Positions 1-9,084 of a DNA stretch of 45,098 nucleotides are shown piece after piece. The stretch spans positions 1 to 45,098 of the forward strand of contig CAIUPP010000055.1 of NCBI GenBank assembly GCA_903901045.1. The letters are read 5' to 3'. The position numbers and the translations under genes were made by a program. This DNA comes from an uncultured Planctomycetota bacterium (lineage in GTDB: Bacteria > Planctomycetota > Brocadiia > CAIUPP01). Under the pieces are notes generated by a model. It was not told the origin of the DNA. It saw only the letters and a list, made by a program, of their open reading frames with translations, and made no database searches. The stretch's first letter is position 1; each line of letters opens with the position of its first letter.

Positions 1-1
1 C

Positions 2-574
<573 letters not shown>

Positions 575-632
575 TGATTTTCGGACACGGTCGTTGACAA
601 TGCTTCAGAGGTTTCTTTTGGGAGGGACGCGA

Positions 633-1820
633 GTGAGATACGAACGTATGGCATGGCTGTCGGCGCTCATCGGCGTGGCGGTGGGCGTATCGCTGGCGCA
701 CGCGGATTGCTTCCCCAAGGCGCCCTCGGCGACGCTGCCGGGCGTGCCGCTTCCCCTGAGCCTCTCCGTCGGCGACGTGAACGGCGACGGCAAGCCCGAC
801 CTGATCGTTTCCTCCTGGGTCCGCGTGCCGGGACCGACGGAAAAGTACGACGATTCCAAGAGCCGGGTGCTTCTCTTCTACCAAAAGGATGGGGCGTACA
901 AGATGCCGGCCGACCGTGAACTCGCGGTCAAGAACCCCATGACCACGGCCGCCGGAGATTTCGACCGCGACGGCAAGCCGGACCTGGTCGTATCCCCCTA
1001 CGGGCCGGTCATGCTGTTCCTTGGCAAGGAGGATTTCAAGACGGGCCACGAATGTCCCGACATCAACGGCGGTGGCGGGCAAATGCTGGCGGCCAAGCTG
1101 GACAAGGAGGGAGTCTTCGACTTCCTCTCAGGCCCGGTCTGGCGCAAATGGCTTGGCGCCGATGACTGGCATCACGGGTACTTCTACGGTCCGACGGAGA
1201 ACGACAACCGCGCGCCCGTCGTGGCCGACCTGGACATGGACGGCCAGCCGGATCTTCTCTTTCAATCGAAAACTCCGACCGTGCGCCTCTATTACGGCCC
1301 GTTCCTGAACATGCTCGTGCACACGCAGGACCTGGGCAAGTTCGTCACGCTGAATGCGCCGGGGCCGGTCGGATGGCTGGCCGTGGGCGATTTGAACGGC
1401 GACGGACGCCCGGATGTGATCGCCTCCGCCTCGTGGGATACCGACGTGACCAAACGCAAGGTTTCCATCTGGCTCCAAGACTCTCCCGTCGGCTTCGCGG
1501 ACAAGGCCAAGCCCACCACCGGCATCGAGGGGCTCTGCGGCCAGATCGTAGTCGCCGACGTGAACAAGGACGGCTTGGACGACCTGATTGTGGCCGAGGC
1601 GGGCGACACGAAGGTGCATCTCTTCCTGCAGAAGAAGGACAAGCCCTTCGCCACAAGCATCAAGGAGGCCGATGAGACGCTGAGCATCGGCGCGAATCAT
1701 ATGTTCTGCCTGTCGGACCTCAACGGCGACGGCTACTTGGACCTGGTGCACAACGACGGCACGACGATCCGGATCTTCATGAACCAGGGAGCCGCGCCGA
1801 AGGAACAGAAGGCCAATTGA
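633..1820 (+). CDS. Secreted FG-GAP/VCBS-repeat beta-propeller protein
   Basis: A 395-residue exported protein. I chose the GTG at 633 because GGGAGG lies about 7 bases upstream, and the resulting N-terminus, MRYERMAWLSALIGVAVGVSLAHA, is a good signal peptide. An in-frame ATG at 594 has no ribosome site. Six acidic repeats are spread over the protein: GDVNGDGKPDLIV, GDFDRDGKPDLVV, ADLDMDGQPDLLF, GDLNGDGRPDVIA, ADVNKDGLDDLIV and SDLNGDGYLDLVH. Each has the DxDxDG calcium loop of FG-GAP/VCBS repeats, so the fold should be a calcium-stabilised propeller. Such proteins are usually extracellular binding or adhesion modules; no catalytic domain is visible. It follows a sugar ABC ATPase gene, and hairpins that could end transcription come after it. 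The fold is well supported; a carbohydrate-binding role is inference from context. Confidence 0.9.
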   Translation: MRYERMAWLSALIGVAVGVSLAHADCFPKAPSATLPGVPLPLSLSVGDVNGDGKPDLIVSSWVRVPGPTEKYDDSKSRVLLFYQKDGAYKMPADRELAVKNPMTTAAGDFDRDGKPDLVVSPYGPVMLFLGKEDFKTGHECPDINGGGGQMLAAKLDKEGVFDFLSGPVWRKWLGADDWHHGYFYGPTENDNRAPVVADLDMDGQPDLLFQSKTPTVRLYYGPFLNMLVHTQDLGKFVTLNAPGPVGWLAVGDLNGDGRPDVIASASWDTDVTKRKVSIWLQDSPVGFADKAKPTTGIEGLCGQIVVADVNKDGLDDLIVAEAGDTKVHLFLQKKDKPFATSIKEADETLSIGANHMFCLSDLNGDGYLDLVHNDGTTIRIFMNQGAAPKEQKAN

Positions 1821-1848
1821 TTACAACTGGTTTCATAACCCATTTGTG

Positions 1849-1900
1849 GGCGCGAACAACGTCGTTCGCGCCAATGATTTCGCGGGTTGGATAACCCGCG
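1849..1900. repeat. Two adjacent perfect inverted repeats (hairpins)
   Basis: GGCGCGAAC (1849-1857) pairs perfectly with GTTCGCGCC (1864-1872) around a 6-base loop. Eight bases further on, CGCGGGTT (1881-1888) pairs with AACCCGCG (1893-1900) around a 4-base loop. They lie between convergent genes and have no T-run. They may be REP-like intergenic elements or factor-independent terminator stems. Confidence 0.6.
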
Positions 1901-1922
1901 CCACAGTCCACCAGCTTCGAAA

Positions 1923-1957
1923 CGTCGGAACCTGCTGAAAGTCAGTGGGTTCCGACG
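1923..1957. terminator. Probable bidirectional terminator hairpin
   Basis: CGTCGGAACC (1923-1932) pairs perfectly with GGTTCCGACG (1948-1957). Inside, CTGA/TCAG pairs again around an AAG loop, with a symmetric TG/TG internal loop. It lies between the end of the plus-strand propeller gene (1820) and the end of the minus-strand operon (2046), where a terminator serving both directions is expected. Only a short T-rich stretch follows, so intrinsic termination is likely but not certain. Confidence 0.5.
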
Positions 1958-2045
1958 CTGCTTTAAGCGCTCACCGCGATGGTGGGGGGCGCCAGGGGGG
2001 CGGATTTCGCCAGCGGAGAAGCAGGTCTGAGCCTGCTGTCGGGGC

Positions 2046-4208
2046 TCATTCCTTCCGGTCGGTCAACGCCACTGCCTTGCGGTATTCCGGGATTTCGTAC
2101 TCCAGCACGGTTTTCACCTGGGCGATCTTCCAGCGCAGGTGTGCGGCGTCGGTCAGGTACTCCATGCTCGGCTCGAACCCCAGCCGCGAGTCGCGCTCGA
2201 CGAGCGGAATGGCCCTTTCCGCGTTGGCAATTTCCAGGAGGGCGATCTCCGCCATGGCGTCGAGGCAGCGGCTCTGCGCCGCCGGGGCCGGGTCGAGGAT
2301 CAGTTGCTGGTTCAGCTTCCACCACTGTTTGACATGGGTGGTGGTTTCGATGAAGCCCAGCATGAACCGGCCCAGGTTGAGCAGCCGCTCGCCTGTGGCG
2401 CGCTTGGATTCGGGAGTCACGGCGAGCGCCTGCTCCAGCGAGGCGATTCCCTGTCGCCACAGTTCCGCCATTCTCTGAAGAGTCCGCACCTCGACGTCCG
2501 AGCGGCTCGCGCCGGGCGACTGGGACGGGCTCTCGAAGGGACGATAGAGCGTCATGATGATCTGCGCGCCGAAATGCGCGTGCCAGGCCGAGGGCGGTTT
2601 GATCTCTTTGGCGCCGAAGGTGCGCGAAAGGTTCGGGTGGAAGATCAGCGGGTAAGAGGGGCCGATGCGGAACGGGCCGTATTGATCTTCGTTGGTGGGG
2701 ATATAGTGAGTCATCGCCTCGCTCCATCGCTCCCAGGCGGCGCGGACGAAGGGCAGCGCCGGCTCGCCGTAGTCGCGCCGGATGATCGCCTCGGCCACGT
2801 CGGCCGCTGGGGGGCTGGGAGTCCAGTACGCCCATTTCGCCAGCTCGGCGATGAACGACGGCCACCAGCCGTAATGGTGCGATTCCATCAGTCCGCAGAG
2901 TCCCCACTTCTCGCGGGCCTCTTTCAGGGCGGCATGACGCCGGGTCCACTGGAACGGCGCCGGCTCGTAGGGGGCCGTCCCGAAGTCCCAGGTCATGCCC
3001 GCGGTGTTGCTCATCGTGTAGAGCCGGATGCCGCGTTTGCGGGCGGCCTCGGCCTCGCTGCGGAAGTAAGCGCCCGGCCCGATGGAGGAGAGCGTGTAGT
3101 CCACGCAGACGTGCGTCACTCCCTCGCGCCGGGTCTGGTCGAACATTTCAAAGGTGACCAGGAGCGACACGTCGGCGGGGATGGAGTTGATCAGTCGCAG
3201 CCGTTCCGCCTCCGGCGCCCAGCCCCAATTATAGGTCCAGAGGACGATGTCCGCCTGCGGCGCATGCTTGCGCACGACTTTCTGGATCATGCGCAGCCAC
3301 TGCGGGTAATCCTCGCACGGCCACCAGCCCGGGCTCGGCTGGGTGGGGGGAAGTTCGTATGGCGCATTCCAGGGGCGTCCGGTGGTGCGGGGATCCCTGC
3401 TCGGGAACTCCACCGACTCCCCGACCATGACCACTCCCTTTGCGCGCGGGCACGCCTTGAAGAGCGCGCCGTAGGTGCTGTCGTAATACGCCTCGGCGTC
3501 CGCGTCGTCCGGGTGCTTGGCGCTCTTGAGGTAGCTGTAGAAGTAGACGTCGATGCCGTGCGCCTCGGCCCGGTCCACGAGGTCGTTGAAGTCGCAATAG
3601 CCCTGCGTGGTGCGGTCCACCCCTTTCGCAAACAGGAGGATCGCGTCCATGCCGGCGTGGGCGATGGCGTTGAGATGGCTGTCGGGGAACTGGTCCAGCC
3701 CCCAGCCGGAGTGGACCATCCGCGGGGAGAAGAGCGGCGCGCGGACAAGGTCCTGGCGGCTGAGGATCGGCGCCTCACGCAGGTTCATAATCTCTTCGAG
3801 GTAATGACTTCCCTGCCCCGCGCCGCGGTCATCGCACCCGCAGAGGAGGACGCCGCCCGCGCGGCAGACGAGCCGGTAGCTCTGCGGAACGGAGAGCCCC
3901 TTGCCGATCTCCGGCAGTTCACGCTTCGTGGCCAGAACGATGGCATGCGAATTCTCGCGAAGCGATGCGGCGAGGTCGGCCTGCGGAACCAGCGGCAGGG
4001 AGAGCTCCATGCTTTCGAGGAAGTAGTCCTGCAAGTCCTTCGCCACATTTCGCACGAGGAGCGCGGCGTCGCAGGGAATGACGATGCGCCAGGAGGAGTC
4101 GATGAGGATTTCGTTGTCCTGAGGGGACGCCGAGGCGTTGCGCCGATTGGGCGCGTGGACCTGGTCGATGCGTCGGCGGAAGGCGTAATTGGGTTCGGGT
4201 TTCAACAT
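2046..4208 (-). CDS. Glycoside-hydrolase-like protein with GH67/GH20-type N-terminal domain
   Basis: Last gene of the minus-strand operon, about 720 residues. I chose the ATG at 4208 (MLKPEPNYAF) because GAGAGG lies about 10 bases upstream. It overlaps the stop of the M20 gene by 7 bases, so the two are probably coupled; a longer in-frame extension would run far into that gene. There is no signal peptide, so it should be cytoplasmic. Residues about 30-150 (DAALLVRNVAKDLQDYF, HAIVLATKRELPEIGKG) resemble the non-catalytic domain that precedes the barrel in GH20 and GH67 enzymes. A barrel-like region follows, with SGWGLDQFPDSHLNAIAHAG, a DVYFYSYLK strand, a GESVEFPSRDPR segment whose acidic residues are plausible catalytic groups, and WTYNWGWAP. 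The C-terminal 150 residues look helical. A function in hydrolysing an oligosaccharide or uronide is likely from fold and neighbours, but I cannot assign a GH family or name the catalytic pair. Confidence 0.72.
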   Translation of the reverse strand: MLKPEPNYAFRRRIDQVHAPNRRNASASPQDNEILIDSSWRIVIPCDAALLVRNVAKDLQDYFLESMELSLPLVPQADLAASLRENSHAIVLATKRELPEIGKGLSVPQSYRLVCRAGGVLLCGCDDRGAGQGSHYLEEIMNLREAPILSRQDLVRAPLFSPRMVHSGWGLDQFPDSHLNAIAHAGMDAILLFAKGVDRTTQGYCDFNDLVDRAEAHGIDVYFYSYLKSAKHPDDADAEAYYDSTYGALFKACPRAKGVVMVGESVEFPSRDPRTTGRPWNAPYELPPTQPSPGWWPCEDYPQWLRMIQKVVRKHAPQADIVLWTYNWGWAPEAERLRLINSIPADVSLLVTFEMFDQTRREGVTHVCVDYTLSSIGPGAYFRSEAEAARKRGIRLYTMSNTAGMTWDFGTAPYEPAPFQWTRRHAALKEAREKWGLCGLMESHHYGWWPSFIAELAKWAYWTPSPPAADVAEAIIRRDYGEPALPFVRAAWERWSEAMTHYIPTNEDQYGPFRIGPSYPLIFHPNLSRTFGAKEIKPPSAWHAHFGAQIIMTLYRPFESPSQSPGASRSDVEVRTLQRMAELWRQGIASLEQALAVTPESKRATGERLLNLGRFMLGFIETTTHVKQWWKLNQQLILDPAPAAQSRCLDAMAEIALLEIANAERAIPLVERDSRLGFEPSMEYLTDAAHLRWKIAQVKTVLEYEIPEYRKAVALTDRKE

Positions 4209-5377
4209 GGCAGGCATCCTCTCAAATCGCTTGACATGACCGTCCGGTAGAATGCCACGGCCCGGTGAAGCTCCCGGACCTCGCAGAACTCCTCCGGGCC
4301 GTGCGCAACGCGAATGCTCCCCGGGCCCCACAGTGCCGTGGGAATTCCGGCGGCATTCATGCGGTACGCGTCGGAGCCGAAGGCGACCTGCCGGGGTTGC
4401 GTCTCTTCCCCCAGGGCGCGCGCGGCCTCCTGGAGGAGCCGCATGCCGGGGTGCTCCGCCGGGAGCAGCGCCGCTTCCTCAGCGTCCTTCAACGGGGAAC
4501 TCTCGAAGGGAAATTCGACCCCATGCCGCCGGAGATACGCCGCCAGGGCGTCGCGAATGCCCGCCGGAGTCGTGCCGCGCACAAGCCGGGCGTCGATCTC
4601 GATCTCGCAATGGTCTGGGACGATGTTGACTGCGGTTCCCCCGCGGATGGCCCCCACGGAGAGCGTGTCATGGCCGAAGAATTCATCCCGGCCGCGGCGC
4701 GCCAACTCCTCGTGAAACTGCCGGATCAGCAGGAGAATCTGCCCCATCTTGTAGATCGCGTTGTCGCCGCGCTCCGGCTCGGAACTGTGGCAGCGGACGC
4801 CGGAGGTGCGGATGTCCCACCGGGCAACGCCCTTGTATCCGTTGACCAAAGCGCAGGAGGTCGGCTCGCAGACCACGCCCAGGTCGGCGCTTCGAGAGGG
4901 CTCCTGGGAGACCAGCGCGGCCGCGCCCCGCCAACTGTATTCCTCGTCGGCCACTGCGAAGAGGAGAATATTGCCGGCGGCTTCCCGTGGGTTCTGCGAA
5001 ACGTGCGCCATGGCGCTCAGGAGCGCCGCGAGCGCGCCCTTGTCATCGCACGCCCCGCGCCCGTAGATCCGTCCGTCCCGCTCGGCGGGGCGCAGGAGAT
5101 TTGTGTCTTCGCCGACGTCCACGGTATCCGTATGGGCATGAAAGAGGATCGTCTTGTGAGAGGCGCTCTTGTGAAATAGGATGCCGACGTTCTCGCGCCC
5201 CTCCAAGCCTGTCTTCTGGATGACCGTGTCCAGCCGGTGCGCGCGCGCAAAGGAAAGGACATAGTCGTTCACGCGCCCTTCCCCGCAGAGTTCGGCGGGC
5301 GGCTGCCCGCGCCCCATGGGGTTGATGCTTGGAAGCGCGATCAGTTCCTTGCACAGGTCGACGACGTCATGGCTCAT
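4202..5377 (-). CDS. M20-family metallo-amidase/peptidase (ArgE/DapE type)
   Basis: A 391-residue two-zinc hydrolase. The start at 5377 (MSHDVVDLCKEL) forms an ATGA overlap with the stop of the cyclase gene; the longer in-frame extension lies inside that gene and was not used. The M20 set is complete: HAHTDTVD (metal-ligand H82, D84), GRGACDDKGA (bridging D111), ADEEYSW (general-base E145, ligand E146) and CEPTSC (E171). A lid/dimerisation region follows, then HGPEEF near the end supplies the last ligand. Family members cleave N-acyl amino acids, dipeptides or related amides in the cytoplasm. Next to a cyclase-family hydrolase, an amidohydrolase and two glycosidase-like genes, it probably removes an acyl or aminoacyl group from a glycan-derived amine. 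ArgE or DapE themselves are unlikely because no biosynthetic arginine or lysine genes are nearby. The family is certain; the substrate is unknown. Confidence 0.92.
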   Translation of the reverse strand: MSHDVVDLCKELIALPSINPMGRGQPPAELCGEGRVNDYVLSFARAHRLDTVIQKTGLEGRENVGILFHKSASHKTILFHAHTDTVDVGEDTNLLRPAERDGRIYGRGACDDKGALAALLSAMAHVSQNPREAAGNILLFAVADEEYSWRGAAALVSQEPSRSADLGVVCEPTSCALVNGYKGVARWDIRTSGVRCHSSEPERGDNAIYKMGQILLLIRQFHEELARRGRDEFFGHDTLSVGAIRGGTAVNIVPDHCEIEIDARLVRGTTPAGIRDALAAYLRRHGVEFPFESSPLKDAEEAALLPAEHPGMRLLQEAARALGEETQPRQVAFGSDAYRMNAAGIPTALWGPGSIRVAHGPEEFCEVRELHRAVAFYRTVMSSDLRGCLPC

Positions 5378-6045
5378 TCGGCTAGTCCCGGAATGCCCTC
5401 GATGGCGACGGCGCGCACGCAACAGGAGTCGAGCCCCTTGATCGGCATCGGCTGGTAGATGAGAAAGAAGACGCCGCTCTTCAATTGATCCAAGTTCTGC
5501 AAGACTTCCAGGAACATGATGTCCTTGGGCATCACGGCTTCATGCACGTCGCAGGCGTCCTTGACACTATGCTCGATGGCCACGCCATCCCCGAAGCCGA
5601 TGCATTTTACTCTTTTCTGCACGAACCATTCACCTGACTCCCGGCACAGATAGGGGCGGCGGTCGTCGGGACGGTTGCTGAACGGCTCGCAATGGTACGG
5701 GCTGGTCAGCAGCAGGATGTCCCCGGCTTTGACGCGGCCCTTGTCCGCCCGGTCGAGCATCGCCGCGGTGACGCGGGCCGTCGGCCCGCACTCCAGCTTC
5801 AGCAGGACCGCGCGCCCCATGAAGGCCGTCACCGGCAGGTCCACAATATCCTTCCAGCCGTCGGCGTAATGCAACGGCGTCTCCACGTGCGTGCCGAGAT
5901 GCGACTCCACCGTGGCCTCGGAATGGTAGTCCTTGGTGGACTCCTGATAGAAACGTTTGATGCGGCAGGTGCGGGTCGAGGTGGCCGGGTCCACCATCTT
6001 GCTGAGGTCCACAACGCGGTAGCCGCCAATTCGTTCAGCGCTCAT
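5374..6045 (-). CDS. Cyclase-family metal-dependent hydrolase (kynurenine-formamidase fold)
   Basis: A 223-residue protein of the Cyclase family (PF04199). The start at 6045 (MSAERIGGYRVVDLS) follows the amidohydrolase stop by one base, and AGGAAAGGA lies inside the end of that gene. The family metal signature is HLGTHVETPLHY at residues 49-60, close to the usual HxGTHxDxPxH but with Glu55 where Asp is typical. The C-terminal region (FGDGVAIEHSV, HEAVMPKDIMFLEVLQNLDQL, FLIYQPMPIKGLDSCCVRAVAI) matches the family pattern for the rest of the active site. Members hydrolyse formyl-kynurenine, isatin or other amides and lactams. No tryptophan-degradation genes surround it, so kynurenine formamidase is unlikely; an amide or lactone step in the operon's pathway is more probable. 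Its stop overlaps the next start (ATGA). Confidence 0.9.
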   Translation of the reverse strand: MSAERIGGYRVVDLSKMVDPATSTRTCRIKRFYQESTKDYHSEATVESHLGTHVETPLHYADGWKDIVDLPVTAFMGRAVLLKLECGPTARVTAAMLDRADKGRVKAGDILLLTSPYHCEPFSNRPDDRRPYLCRESGEWFVQKRVKCIGFGDGVAIEHSVKDACDVHEAVMPKDIMFLEVLQNLDQLKSGVFFLIYQPMPIKGLDSCCVRAVAIEGIPGLAE

Positions 6046-6046
6046 T

Positions 6047-6886
6047 TCACATCCTTTCCTTGATGATCTGTTCCGCATTCCGCCGGCAGACACGTTCCAA
6101 CTCAGCCGAAGTGAAACAGGAGAAGCCCTCTTCGATGAGGTGTAGGGCCTGGGCGAAGCTGTTGTGTTCGAGCACCGGCGGGAAATCGGACCCCCAGAGG
6201 AGCCGCCCCGCGCCGAAGCGCTCTTTCAAACCGCGCACGGCGCCGGCCAGGCCGGTCTGCGGGTAACGCCAGCCCTCCCGGACGAAGGCATAGAATCCTG
6301 AGAGCTTGACGTACACCTTCTCATGCCGGGCAAGCGTCTCCATGGCGCGGTTGTATGCGCGCAAGGAGCGGGGGGTGGTCACGGGCGGGCGGGCCATGTG
6401 GCTGAGCAGCACGATGCAGCGGGGGAAATCCGCCAGGACGTTGCTCAGCGTCCGGCAATGCCGCCAGCTTGCGTTCAGGTTCAGGGGGATGCGCCGCGAC
6501 TCGACCAACTCCCAGAACTTCCGCATCTCCGGAGAAGCCAGCCACGGCTCGGCGGACGCGCAATCCAGATAACAGCTCAAACCAAAGTGTCCGCGCTCCA
6601 GCAGAGCGCGGGCGCGCGCGGCGAAACCCTTCGGAGCCGGCGGAACATAGCCGAAGGAGTATATCCAGGGGCGCGATCCGCTGAGTTGCTCCACGAATCG
6701 GTTGTTCCGCGGGCAGTGCCCCCCTTCGTACCCAATGACGAAAGCGCCGGTGATGTGGAACGCCTTCCGGTACTCCTCGTACAGGTGCAATTCTCCCGGC
6801 GGCCCGCTCCGGATGTGCGAGTTCTGAAACAAGTCGCCGTAGGGACGCTCGAAGAGATGGATATGAGAGTCGAACACCGCTTTCAT
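6047..6886 (-). CDS. Amidohydrolase-2 family TIM-barrel metal-dependent hydrolase
   Basis: A 279-residue protein of the amidohydrolase_2 family (PF04909). The start at 6886 (MKAVFDSHIHLFE) overlaps the oxidoreductase stop by ATGA. Metal ligands visible are H8 and H10 (DSHIHLF), a mid-protein LLSHMARPP histidine, and the LLWGSDFPP aspartate near the C-terminus. KVYVKLSGFYAF is the conserved strand typical of this group. Known members hydrolyse lactones or amides or decarboxylate aromatic acids; uronate- and fucose-type lactonases are among them. There is no export signal, so it acts in the cytoplasm. In this operon a sugar-lactone or amide hydrolysis step following the neighbouring Gfo/Idh/MocA dehydrogenase is the most attractive guess, because dehydrogenation of a sugar at C1 yields a lactone. 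The family is well supported; the reaction is inferred. Confidence 0.88.
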   Translation of the reverse strand: MKAVFDSHIHLFERPYGDLFQNSHIRSGPPGELHLYEEYRKAFHITGAFVIGYEGGHCPRNNRFVEQLSGSRPWIYSFGYVPPAPKGFAARARALLERGHFGLSCYLDCASAEPWLASPEMRKFWELVESRRIPLNLNASWRHCRTLSNVLADFPRCIVLLSHMARPPVTTPRSLRAYNRAMETLARHEKVYVKLSGFYAFVREGWRYPQTGLAGAVRGLKERFGAGRLLWGSDFPPVLEHNSFAQALHLIEEGFSCFTSAELERVCRRNAEQIIKERM

Positions 6887-7869
6887 GGAACGGCCTCGCA
6901 ACTCTCATCCAGAAGAATCGCCGTCCTCAGCGCGGCGAGCGCCTCCTGCGCCGTGACGATGGGCGCTTCGCTATTCCCCATGACGCGCTGAAGGAAGCAC
7001 TCGATCTCGGCGCGCAGGGGGCTCTGAATGAGGAGCAGGGGGTCCGCGGCGCCGGCCAGTTCCGTGAACCGGTGAGTCGAATCGTCGATGGCCGTGTAAC
7101 TTCTCGATGGCAGCGCAATTTCAATCTCGCCGCGCGTTCCGATGATTTTCATCCGGGCGTCCAGACCGGCCGGGGCGGCGTCGCGGCCCAGCCAGGAGGA
7201 AGCGAACGAACAGATAGTTCCACACGCCAGCCGCGCGACGGCGAGGCAACTATCCGCTTCGGCCAGTTGCTGGGCGCGCCGTTTGTATCCATGCGCGGAA
7301 ACCACCGGACTGCCGGTGAACCAGAGCGCGAGGTCGATATCGTGGATCGCCGTCTCGCGCATCGGGTTGAGTTTGCGCCCCGGCGCGAGCGTGGAATGAT
7401 GGTTGTTGCGCCACGCCTGGATCATGGCGATGTCGCCCAGGCGGCCGGAGGCAATGGCCCGCCAGGCCTGGAAATACTCCGGCATGAAGCGGCAGATGTG
7501 GCCCACGGCCAGGATGCCTTTCGCTCCTGCAGCGGCCTCCGCCATGGCTTCAGCGTCCTCGGTCGTGTCGGCGATCGGTTTCTCGACAAGAACGTGCTTG
7601 CCGCGCTCCAGGGCGGGGACAACCACCTGCCTGTGATCTTTGCCGAGGGTGGTGACGCTGACGACGTCCACATCCTCCGCCGCCGCGAACTCCGCGTAGT
7701 CCGTGCTGATCCCGGGCACGCCGTACCTGGCGGCCAGCTCACGCGCGCGCGTTTCCGAGCGCGAGCAGATTCTCGTGACCTTCACGCTCGGAATCTGCGA
7801 GAAAACTCGGAGGTGAAGCTCGCCGAACTCTCCCAGGCCGGCTATGCCCACCCGAACCTCATTCCGCAC
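6883..7869 (-). CDS. Gfo/Idh/MocA-family NAD(P)-dependent oxidoreductase
   Basis: A 328-residue dehydrogenase that starts with GTG at 7869 (GAGGAGG six to eight bases upstream) and overlaps the aminotransferase stop by 11 bases. The N-terminal Rossmann fold has GIAGLGEFGELHLR (GxGxxG at residues 11-16). EKPIADT around residues 96-102 supplies the conserved Lys-Pro pair that contacts cofactor and substrate. AIHDIDLALWF in the middle carries the His/Asp pair of the second domain, where the family binds sugars or inositols. Members oxidise or reduce a hydroxyl or carbonyl of sugars, amino sugars or inositols. Linked to a class V aminotransferase and an amidohydrolase, it could form a keto-sugar for transamination, or a lactone for the amidohydrolase. 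The stop overlaps the next start by ATGA. The family is secure; the substrate is unknown. Confidence 0.94.
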   Translation of the reverse strand: MRNEVRVGIAGLGEFGELHLRVFSQIPSVKVTRICSRSETRARELAARYGVPGISTDYAEFAAAEDVDVVSVTTLGKDHRQVVVPALERGKHVLVEKPIADTTEDAEAMAEAAAGAKGILAVGHICRFMPEYFQAWRAIASGRLGDIAMIQAWRNNHHSTLAPGRKLNPMRETAIHDIDLALWFTGSPVVSAHGYKRRAQQLAEADSCLAVARLACGTICSFASSWLGRDAAPAGLDARMKIIGTRGEIEIALPSRSYTAIDDSTHRFTELAGAADPLLLIQSPLRAEIECFLQRVMGNSEAPIVTAQEALAALRTAILLDESCEAVP

Positions 7870-9025
7870 GGAACACCTCCTCGAACTTTCGCACTGCGCG
7901 GCCCGGGGCGACTTTCATGCCTTGCAGGGCGAGGCAGCGTTCCAGCGCGGCCATGGTCGGCGCCTGGAACTCCACCGACGCGGTCAGTCCCATGTGGCTG
8001 ATGCGCACAATGGATTCGTCCCCGCCGACGCCGCCCGCCAGGAGAATCTGATGATCGGCGGCCATGCGCTTGCGGAGTTCCATTCCGTCGACCCCTTTCG
8101 GCATCTTCAATGCCGTCAGCGTCCGAGAGGCGCATCCGTCCGGGACGAATGGTTTGATCCCGACCGCCCGCACGGCGCTGCGCACCGCCCGAGCCGCGCG
8201 CGCGTGACGCGCGAACCGCGCTTTCAGCCCCTCCGCCAGAATGCCGTCCAGCGCCGCATCCAGCGCCATGTACAGGCTCACCGGCGCCGTGTTCGGACCC
8301 TGCGGGTGCCACTTCGCCCACTCCTGGCGGTACCGGCGCAGCGTCAGGAGGTTGAGATACCAGCCGAAGATGGGCGTTTTCCGCGCCTGCATGAACCGCC
8401 ATGCCCGCTCGCTGACGCTGATGAAGCTCAGCCCCGCCGGCGACTCCAGGCACTTCTGGCTTCCGCTGACGCAAAAATCTATCCCCAGTTCATCCACCGG
8501 CAGGTCAACCCCGCCCAGGGCGCTGACGCTATCGACCAGCGTGAGGACTTTTCGCTTCTGAGCGACTTTCATGATGTCGCGAACCGGATTTTCCACCCCG
8601 GTTGACGTCTCGTTGTGCACCAGCGCCATGAAGCGGATTCCCGGATGCTTGCGAAGCGCGGCTTCGACGTCCGCGGGACGGATCGGCTTGCCCAGCTCCG
8701 CCCGCACCAGCACCGCGCGTCCGCCCGCGCCTGCGACCATCTCCGCGAACCGGTTCCCGAAGAATCCGTTGTGGCATACCAGCACTTCGTCTCCCGGCTC
8801 CGTCCCCGCATTGATGCCCGCCTCCATCGCCGCGCTCGACGTGGCCGCCAGCGTGTAGATGTCGTTTCGGGTCTGAAACACCTTCTGCAACTTCGACTCG
8901 ATGGAGAAATAGAGCCGAACGAACGCCTCGCCATAATGTGGCTCCACGGGCAGCGCCATTCGCTGCAGCACCGCATCCGCCACCTCCGTGGGACCTGGAA
9001 TCATCAGCGTCTTGTGCCTGTGCAT
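7859..9025 (-). CDS. Class V PLP aminotransferase (alanine-glyoxylate/serine-pyruvate type)
   Basis: A 388-residue PLP enzyme. The chosen start at 9025 (MHRHKTLMIPGPTEV) has GGGAGA upstream and matches the family N-terminus; the longer frame adds an Arg-rich tail that looks spurious. The family pattern is clear: PGPTEV at the start, the ATSSAAMEAG loop near the cofactor phosphate, HNETSTG, the cofactor-ring aspartate in TLVDSVSALGG (D165), and the Schiff-base lysine in SGSQKCLESPAGLS (K191). Relatives include alanine-glyoxylate aminotransferase, phosphonopyruvate aminotransferase and ureidoglycine-glyoxylate aminotransferase. Here it follows an MFS transporter gene by 59 bases and overlaps a Gfo/Idh/MocA gene, so it probably removes or adds an amino group on a small keto acid or sugar derivative produced by the pathway. 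The substrate cannot be told from sequence alone. Confidence 0.92.
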   Translation of the reverse strand: MHRHKTLMIPGPTEVADAVLQRMALPVEPHYGEAFVRLYFSIESKLQKVFQTRNDIYTLAATSSAAMEAGINAGTEPGDEVLVCHNGFFGNRFAEMVAGAGGRAVLVRAELGKPIRPADVEAALRKHPGIRFMALVHNETSTGVENPVRDIMKVAQKRKVLTLVDSVSALGGVDLPVDELGIDFCVSGSQKCLESPAGLSFISVSERAWRFMQARKTPIFGWYLNLLTLRRYRQEWAKWHPQGPNTAPVSLYMALDAALDGILAEGLKARFARHARAARAVRSAVRAVGIKPFVPDGCASRTLTALKMPKGVDGMELRKRMAADHQILLAGGVGGDESIVRISHMGLTASVEFQAPTMAALERCLALQGMKVAPGRAVRKFEEVFRAE

Positions 9026-9084
9026 GGGTTCTCCCTGAATTAAAGGTCGTGATGACAGACCGCCCGTGCGCCTTCGACTCGTCC

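Noticed and set aside
2139-4250. A 703-codon plus-strand frame opposite the GH67/GH20-like gene
   Set aside because: It is a composition artefact: the sense gene has clear domain motifs and operon context, while this frame has none.
5374-6045. Kynurenine formamidase of tryptophan breakdown
   Set aside because: No dioxygenase or kynureninase gene is nearby; only the fold family is supported.
4202-9025. A purine/allantoin route (allantoate amidohydrolase plus ureidoglycine aminotransferase)
   Set aside because: The M20 protein has the ArgE/DapE-type HAHTD and GRGACDDKG motifs, not the allantoate-type ones, and glycosidase and sugar-dehydrogenase genes surround it.
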